This document shows, in pieces, positions 6,839 through 10,296 of a stretch of DNA of 10,296 bases. The DNA comes from an uncultured Mollicutes bacterium (GTDB lineage Bacteria; Bacillota_I; Bacilli_A; Acholeplasmatales; Anaeroplasmataceae). Position 1 is the first letter of the stretch, and each line of letters starts with the position of its first letter. Made by a program: the position numbers and the translations under genes. Under the pieces are notes generated by a model. The model was not told the DNA's origin. It made no database searches and saw nothing but the letters and a program-made list of their open reading frames with translations. The stretch spans positions 1-10,296 of the forward strand of contig CALCWU010000216.1 in NCBI GenBank assembly GCA_937905855.1, in the 5' to 3' direction.

Positions 6839-8051
6839 TTTAAAAAAATATGCAAAGCTTATTGTTAATGTTGGAGCTAACGTTCAAGAAAACCAAGAGG
6901 TAGTTATTAGTGCTAATGTAAATGATGCCTATTTCATTCCTTATCTTGTAGAGGAATGTTATAAGGCTAAGGCTAAAAGAGTTAGCGTTGAATGGAGTTC
7001 TCAGCCTGTAAGTAAGCTTGCTTATCAATATGAAAGTGTTGAGGCTTTATCAGAAATTCCAAATTGGAAAATAGAAAAAATGAAGTATGCAGCTGAAAAA
7101 CTTCCTGTTATGATTCACGTTGGTTCTTTTGATCCAGATGGAATGAAGGGAATATCTAATGATAAAATGATGGCTGTTCGTCGTAGTGGAGCAGTATTTA
7201 AGCCTTATCGTGATCAAATGGATGGTAAATATCAGTGGACAATTGCTGCTTTAGCTGGAGAGGCTTGGGCTAAAAAGGTTTATCCAAATCTTAGCAAAAA
7301 AGATGCAGTAAAGAAGCTTTGGGATGAAATTTTTAAATGTGCAAGAGTTTATGGTGATCCAATTAAAAATTGGGATGAGCATAACAAGGATTTAGTAGGA
7401 AGAAGCTTAAAGCTTGATCAAATGAATATTAAGACCTTAAAATATAAAGCAAGCAATGGAACAGATTTTAGTATTGATTTAATTCCTGGTACACATTTTA
7501 TTGGTGGTGGCGAAATAAGTAAGCAAAATATTTTCTATAATCCTAATATGCCTACTGAGGAATGCTTTAACACTCCAAATAAGCACACAGCAAATGGTGT
7601 ATTAATGGCATCTAAGCCTTTATCTGTTATGGGAAGAGTAGTAAGTGATTTTGGCTTTAAATTTAAGGATGGTAAGGTCGTTGAGGTTTTGGCAAATAAT
7701 ATCCTAGATCAAAAATCTCTTGAGAGTCTAATTAATATTGATGAGGGAGCAAAAATGCTTGGTGAGGTAGCTTTAGTTCCTTTTGATTCACCAGTAAATC
7801 AAAGTGGAGTATTATTTTATAATACCTTATTTGATGAAAATGCTTGTTGTCATTTTGCTTTAGGTCGAGGATTCACTGAAAATATTAACGATTATCAAAC
7901 AAAGAGTGAAGAAGAAATCAAAAAATATGATATTAATGAGTCATTAGTTCATTGTGATTTTATGATTGGAACAAGTGATTTAAGTATAACAGCAATTACT
8001 AATGATGGAGAAGAAATAGCTATATTTAAAGATGGTACATGGGCTTTTTAA
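6825..8051 (+). CDS. M29 family aminopeptidase (AmpS/PepS/AmpT type)
   Basis: This 408-residue cytoplasmic metallo-aminopeptidase matches the usual M29 length. Conserved elements include NMPTEE (E245/E246), E314 in LGEVALVPF, H343 in ENACCHFALG, and H376 and D378 in HCDFMIGTSDL; these correspond to the dinuclear metal ligands known from AmpS and AmpT. The conserved active-site tyrosine seven residues after the histidine (Tyr355 in AmpS) appears to be Phe350 here, which may alter catalysis or reflect a subfamily. The ATG lies inside the end of the upstream gene, with GAGG at 6812-6815, so translation is coupled. No signal peptide is seen. It probably completes a two-enzyme operon for degrading imported or recycled peptides. 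An intrinsic terminator follows at 8097. Confidence 0.93.
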   Translation: MKKSDLKKYAKLIVNVGANVQENQEVVISANVNDAYFIPYLVEECYKAKAKRVSVEWSSQPVSKLAYQYESVEALSEIPNWKIEKMKYAAEKLPVMIHVGSFDPDGMKGISNDKMMAVRRSGAVFKPYRDQMDGKYQWTIAALAGEAWAKKVYPNLSKKDAVKKLWDEIFKCARVYGDPIKNWDEHNKDLVGRSLKLDQMNIKTLKYKASNGTDFSIDLIPGTHFIGGGEISKQNIFYNPNMPTEECFNTPNKHTANGVLMASKPLSVMGRVVSDFGFKFKDGKVVEVLANNILDQKSLESLINIDEGAKMLGEVALVPFDSPVNQSGVLFYNTLFDENACCHFALGRGFTENINDYQTKSEEEIKKYDINESLVHCDFMIGTSDLSITAITNDGEEIAIFKDGTWAF

Positions 8052-8096
8052 TTATTAAGTAAAATAACATTTAAAAAAATAAAGTGCATAAAAAAG

Positions 8097-8140
8097 AAAC
8101 GGTTATGAGTATTAAAATTATATTTCATAATCGTTTTTTT
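8097..8140 (+). terminator. Intrinsic terminator of the peptidase operon
   Basis: A 12-bp stem (8097-8108 with 8125-8136, one G-U pair) and a 16-nt loop are followed by a T-run to 8140. An A-run precedes the stem, so it could also act on - strand transcripts. It lies 45 nt after the M29 stop codon. Confidence 0.8.
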
Positions 8141-8319
8141 ACCATTAAAAATTAATATATTAATGTTTGAATTATAGAAAAATCTTTCATTTTTTAGATT
8201 TAACAAGTTTCATGTGTTAAAGTATTCTTCATACATATATAATTTAAGTATAATGCTTAATGAGATGAATCGAGGATTTTCATTATTTGGAAATTTTTAC
8301 TAAAGAAATATTCAAATAA
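8141..8319. other. Gene-poor AT-rich stretch
   Basis: No credible gene was found on either strand between the peptidase terminator and the lipoprotein promoter. It contains a 14-nt palindrome ATTAATATATTAAT (8151-8164), two TATAAT hexamers (8238-8243 and 8249-8254) without good -35 partners, and a 16-codon reading frame (8253-8303) with no Shine-Dalgarno. It may be upstream regulatory DNA for the gene at 8402 or decayed sequence. Confidence 0.5.
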
Positions 8320-8365
8320 TTGCAAAAAAAAATGATTATCATTATCAAATAATCTAAAATATAAA
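8320..8365 (+). promoter_or_regulatory. Promoter region of the small lipoprotein gene
   Basis: Two alternatives fit. One is TTGCAA (8320-8325), 17 nt, TATCAA (8343-8348). The other is TTATCA (8336-8341), 18 nt, TATAAA (8360-8365). Each box has four or five of six consensus bases. In both cases the Fur-like site at 8333-8347 covers core promoter elements, so binding would block RNA polymerase. Confidence 0.5.
8333..8347. promoter_or_regulatory. Fur-family operator (Fur box)
   Basis: TGATTATCATTATCA matches the Bacillus 7-1-7 Fur box TGATAATNATTATCA at 13 of 14 defined positions. The complementary strand also matches most of the classical 19-bp E. coli consensus. The two half-sites overlap the promoter of the gene at 8402. 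Fur represses in iron-replete cells, so this gene may be induced by iron limitation. The related regulators PerR and Zur bind similar sites and cannot be excluded. Confidence 0.7.
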
Positions 8366-8386
8366 TATAGAATAAATTTGTATTTT
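8351..8386. repeat. Shared upstream block, copy 2
   Basis: AATCTAAAATAT (8351-8362) and AATAAATTTGTATTTT (8371-8386) are identical to 743-754 and 768-783, here 8 nt apart. This copy starts 3 nt after the Fur-like palindrome, as copy 1 starts 2 nt after a different inverted repeat. It ends directly at the Shine-Dalgarno of the lipoprotein gene, so its place relative to the promoter differs from copy 1. Confidence 0.4.
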
Positions 8387-8401
8387 AAGGAGGATAAATA
8401 A

Positions 8402-8884
8402 ATGAAAAAGTTAGTTTTAATGTTTTTATTATTAATATGTTGTGCATCATGTTCGAATAACAAAAAAGATAATTATGAAAATCCTTGGGCTTTAATTTAT
8501 GTTGACCATGATGAAAATAATGAGCTTTTACTTTATGGTGAAATAGGGAGAAAAGACGAACTTACTAATATTAATGATGTAAGAAATAAAATTAAAGAAA
8601 ATAGCTTATGTAATTTATATTATTATGATGATACATCAACTGACAATTCAATTGAAAGATATCTTGATAAAACCACTAAGATTTCTGGTAATGTTTTATT
8701 TAAAAATCAAGATGGGGATAAAATCGAATATGATGATTTAAAATCAGGAGATGTTTTTTTGGCGAAATTTTGTAAACCCCAAGATTATTCATTACCGATG
8801 AAAATCTATACAAGTGATATAACATATGTTGGTCACGTTGAACCTTTTGGATTTTCTAATACAATTTTTCCAATTTTAAATTAA
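8402..8884 (+). CDS. Small lipoprotein, possibly iron-regulated
   Basis: This 160-residue protein begins with a Lys-Lys n-region, a hydrophobic stretch (4-14) and a lipobox-like C-A-S-C ending in Cys17, the likely lipidation site. Position -3 is Cys, not Leu, so the box is imperfect, but Ala-Ser-Cys followed by a polar SNNKKD linker is typical. The mature protein would sit on the outer face of the membrane. Residues 92-143 (ISGNVLF ... YDDLKSGD ... PMKIYTSDITYVG) look like a small beta-barrel and loosely resemble YobA/DUF3221 lipoproteins; this is a weak impression and the family is not recognised. The start is fixed by AAGGAGG (8387-8393). A near-consensus Fur box lies in its promoter and a strong terminator follows, so it is monocistronic. 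A role in metal uptake would follow only from the operator. Confidence 0.85.
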   Translation: MKKLVLMFLLLICCASCSNNKKDNYENPWALIYVDHDENNELLLYGEIGRKDELTNINDVRNKIKENSLCNLYYYDDTSTDNSIERYLDKTTKISGNVLFKNQDGDKIEYDDLKSGDVFLAKFCKPQDYSLPMKIYTSDITYVGHVEPFGFSNTIFPILN

Positions 8885-8895
8885 ATAATACAAAT

Positions 8896-8937
8896 AAACT
8901 GTAGACATACTAAGATAGTAAGTTTACAGTTTTTTTA
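8896..8937 (+). terminator. Intrinsic terminator after the lipoprotein gene
   Basis: An 11-bp stem (8896-8906 with 8922-8932, including one G-U pair) continues after an A-A mismatch into a further 5 bp and an AGA loop. A run of seven T (8930-8936) follows. It lies 11 nt after the stop codon. Confidence 0.9.
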
Positions 8938-8996
8938 TTGATAAATTATTTTAACTGTAAATAAATAATTTTTTGGTTAATTAATAAAAATATTGG

Positions 8997-9025
8997 TTGA
9001 CTTAAATTTATAAATGTAGTAAAAT
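8997..9025 (+). promoter_or_regulatory. Promoter of rplM-rpsI
   Basis: A -35 TTGACT (8997-9002), a 17-nt spacer and a -10 TAAAAT (9020-9025) match consensus at five of six positions each. The predicted start is near 9032, giving a leader of about 62 nt. The upstream 8938-8996 is A/T-rich and could act as an UP element for high expression. Confidence 0.75.
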
Positions 9026-9031
9026 ACTATA

Positions 9032-9093
9032 GGTACATTTTTTATTTTAAATCCACAAATTGCCCTAAATTATAATTTAGGAGGAAAAAAACA
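9032..9093 (+). promoter_or_regulatory. Candidate L13 autoregulatory leader
   Basis: Bases 9064-9071 (CCTAAATT) pair perfectly with 9074-9081 (AATTTAGG). The hairpin takes in the first bases of the Shine-Dalgarno AGGAGG (9079-9084), so folding would compete with ribosome binding. Firmicute rplM transcripts are known to carry a conserved L13 leader thought to bind the ribosomal protein for feedback control. Position and SD masking fit this, but the match to the family model was not tested. Confidence 0.6.
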
Positions 9094-9531
9094 ATGAATA
9101 ATACTTATATGGCAAACAATCAAACTGTACAACACAATTGGTATGTAGTAGATGCTACTGATTTAACTTTAGGTCGTTTAGCTACAGTTGTAGCTTCTCT
9201 ATTAAAGGGTAAACACAAGCCTACTTATACTCCAAATGTAAACTGTGGAGATAACGTTATCGTTATTAACGCAGACAAAATCAAATTAACTGGTAATAAG
9301 TGGCAAGATAAGCTTTATCGTTCACACTCTGAATATAGTGGTGGATTAAAGACTTTAACTGCTGCTGAAATGATGGCAAAGCATCCAACTCGCATGGTTG
9401 AGAAGGCTATTTATGGTATGTTACCACATACAAAGCTTGGCGATCAAATGAGAAAGCAATTATATGTTTATGCTGAGGGTAATCATCCTCATGCAGCACA
9501 AAAACCAGTTGAATTCAAGGTAGAGGCATAA
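9094..9531 (+). CDS. rplM: 50S ribosomal protein L13
   Basis: This 145-residue protein is a full-length L13, an early-assembling large-subunit protein that binds 23S rRNA. Family segments are clear: WYVVDATDLTLGRLAT (16-31), GDNVIVINADKIKLTGNK (52-69), KHPTRMVEKAIYGMLP (96-111) and a basic C-terminal part ending in HPHAAQKP (131-138). The first ATG lies 9 nt after AGGAGG and is preferred over the internal ATG at residue 6. The gene leads the conserved rplM-rpsI pair, with rpsI starting 13 nt downstream. Codon use is less extreme than in the ABC genes (for example CGT arginine codons), as expected for highly expressed genes. The pair stands alone here, without truA or the energy-coupling-factor genes that precede it in many Bacilli. 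Confidence 0.98.
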   Translation: MNNTYMANNQTVQHNWYVVDATDLTLGRLATVVASLLKGKHKPTYTPNVNCGDNVIVINADKIKLTGNKWQDKLYRSHSEYSGGLKTLTAAEMMAKHPTRMVEKAIYGMLPHTKLGDQMRKQLYVYAEGNHPHAAQKPVEFKVEA

Positions 9532-9544
9532 GGAGGAATAAGAT

Positions 9545-9943
9545 ATGGCAAAGCAATTAGTTCAATATTTAGGAACAGGACGTCGTAAGAGTTCAGTTGC
9601 ACGTGTTATTTTAAGACCAGGTAAAGGTACATTTACAATCAATAAGCGTGATTTTGAAGATTATATTCCTTCAGCAGCAATCCGTTTAGACGTTTTACAA
9701 CCACTTGAGTTAACTGAAAACACAGGTAAGTTTGATGTTATCGTTAACGTATTTGGTGGAGGAGCTTCAGGTCAAGCAGGTGCAATCCGTTTAGGAATCA
9801 CTCGTGCTTTAATGGAAGTAAATCCTGAATACCGTGCTATTTTAAAACCAGCTGGCTTAGTTACACGTGATCCACGTGCTAAAGAGCGTAAGAAGTATGG
9901 TCTTAAGAAAGCTCGTAGAGCACCTCAATTCTCTAAGCGTTAA
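9545..9943 (+). CDS. rpsI: 30S ribosomal protein S9
   Basis: This 132-residue protein is a full-length S9. It has the N-terminal GTGRRKSSVARV motif (10-21), the glycine-rich GGGASGQAGAIRLGITRAL (71-89), GLVTRDPR (104-111) and the typical basic tail KKYGLKKARRAPQFSKR (116-132). In the ribosome the S9 tail reaches the P-site tRNA in the small subunit head. Its Shine-Dalgarno AGGAGG (9531-9536) begins on the last base of the rplM stop, so translation of the two genes is closely linked. The operon ends at the terminator at 9992-10036. Confidence 0.98.
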   Translation: MAKQLVQYLGTGRRKSSVARVILRPGKGTFTINKRDFEDYIPSAAIRLDVLQPLELTENTGKFDVIVNVFGGGASGQAGAIRLGITRALMEVNPEYRAILKPAGLVTRDPRAKERKKYGLKKARRAPQFSKR

Positions 9944-9991
9944 TTATTATACAGTTTATTTAAATGCAAATATTCATTATGGATTAATAAA

Positions 9992-10036
9992 AGAAAGAGC
10001 CTTGGAATTCTCAACCAAGGTTCTTTTTCTTTTTTT
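9992..10036 (+). terminator. Intrinsic terminator of rplM-rpsI
   Basis: The stem AAAGAGCCTTGG (9994-10005) pairs with CCAAGGTTCTTT (10015-10026), with one G-U pair and a 9-nt loop. The T-rich tract runs to 10036. It lies about 50 nt after the rpsI stop. Confidence 0.9.
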
Positions 10037-10038
10037 GC

Positions 10039-10067
10039 TTTAAAAAATGATTTTAATATTATATAAT
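10039..10067 (+). promoter_or_regulatory. Promoter of the terminal lipoprotein gene
   Basis: A perfect -10 TATAAT (10062-10067) has a weak -35 TTTAAA (10039-10044) at 17 nt, right after the preceding terminator. A 12-nt palindrome TATTATATAATA (10057-10068) overlaps the -10. Transcription should start near 10074, with a short leader before the ATG at 10094. Confidence 0.55.
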
Positions 10068-10093
10068 AAATTAAACAAGAAATAGGATGAGCT

Positions 10094-10296
10094 ATGAAAA
10101 GGATTATTTATATAATGATATTTTTATTTTTCTTCTGCTCTTGTAGTAAAGATAAAGCTAAAATAGAATATGAAACAAAATCATTAGAAAAATATGGTGA
10201 GAAATATATTAAAGATAGCTTTAATACGGATGATGATTTTAAGAAATATTTAGAATTTAATGATGGAGAATATAAAAAGGAGATTTATGCCTCACC
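10094..10296 (+). CDS. Lipoprotein, N-terminal part (cut by window end)
   Basis: The reading frame is open from ATG 10094 to the window end and gives 67 residues. A Lys-Arg n-region and a strongly hydrophobic Ile/Phe stretch (4-14) are followed by C15-S16-C17-SKDK. Cys17, or less likely Cys15, is the probable lipidation site. The following part is highly charged (KIEYETKSLEKYGEKYIKDSF) and possibly helical. The Shine-Dalgarno AGGATG (10084-10089) supports the start. The family is not recognised. The N-terminus resembles in style that of the lipoprotein at 8402, but the mature parts show no evident similarity in what is visible. Confidence 0.8.
   Translation, partial: MKRIIYIMIFLFFFCSCSKDKAKIEYETKSLEKYGEKYIKDSFNTDDDFKKYLEFNDGEYKKEIYAS

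Noticed and set aside
6840..7028. 62-codon reading frame on the - strand
   Set aside because: It lies entirely antisense to the start of the well-supported M29 aminopeptidase.
8253..8303. 16-codon peptide frame (MLNEMNRGFSLFGNFY)
   Set aside because: A TATAAT at 8238 could give a leaderless mRNA, but there is no Shine-Dalgarno, no good -35 and no partner gene, so it is not supported as a gene.
8257..8463. 68-codon reading frame on the - strand
   Set aside because: It covers the Fur box, promoter and signal peptide of the lipoprotein gene in antisense and has no recognisable domain or ribosome binding site.

Overview
The window is AT-rich, monoderm, Bacillota-type DNA. UGA acts as a stop (two CDS end in TGA) and Trp is UGG, so the genetic code is standard and this is not a Mycoplasma/Spiroplasma genome. 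The tRNA order, the Gram-positive-type lipoproteins, the strong Shine-Dalgarno sites and the rplM-rpsI pair suggest an AT-rich Bacilli, Erysipelotrichia or related gut lineage. That placement is inference; no rRNA is visible. All supported genes lie on the + strand.

Layout. (1) 1-698: the 3' end of a tRNA cluster, with the tail of a probable tRNA-Ala followed by Met, Ile2(CAT), Ser(TGA), fMet, Asp and Phe, closed by an intrinsic terminator. The order matches the Ala-Met-Ile-Ser-fMet-Asp-Phe block of Bacillus-type clusters. (2) 700-5561: an apparent operon with a strong promoter (TTGACA-16-TATAAT) on an 18-nt AT palindrome. It encodes a Sec-secreted, Tyr/Ser-rich protein of unknown family, then two consecutive ABC proteins. 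Each is an N-terminal ATPase fused to a MacB/FtsX-type permease with one TM, a large external domain and three TMs. The two ATPases differ in key motifs, suggesting an asymmetric heterodimer. (3) 5558-8140: a coupled pair of cytoplasmic metallo-exopeptidases, M24 (aminopeptidase P type) and M29 (AmpS/PepS type), overlapping by 14 nt, with their own extended -10 promoter and a terminator. (4) 8141-8937: a gene-poor stretch holding a near-consensus Fur box in the promoter region of a small lipoprotein gene, then a terminator. (5) 8997-10036: rplM-rpsI with a promoter, a leader hairpin that covers part of the rplM Shine-Dalgarno (candidate L13 autoregulatory leader) and a terminator. (6) 10039-10296: promoter and 5' part of a second lipoprotein gene cut by the window end.

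The most interesting unit is the secreted-protein/twin fused ABC operon. It may be a secreted effector or bacteriocin-like protein with a dedicated immunity or extrusion pump, or a cell-envelope sensing/export system; the sequence does not decide. None of its 1,556 encoded residues is tryptophan. A perfect 15-bp inverted repeat lies within the second ATPase gene and reads as an intrinsic terminator on the antisense strand. Two sequence blocks upstream of this operon recur in the same order upstream of the Fur-box lipoprotein gene.
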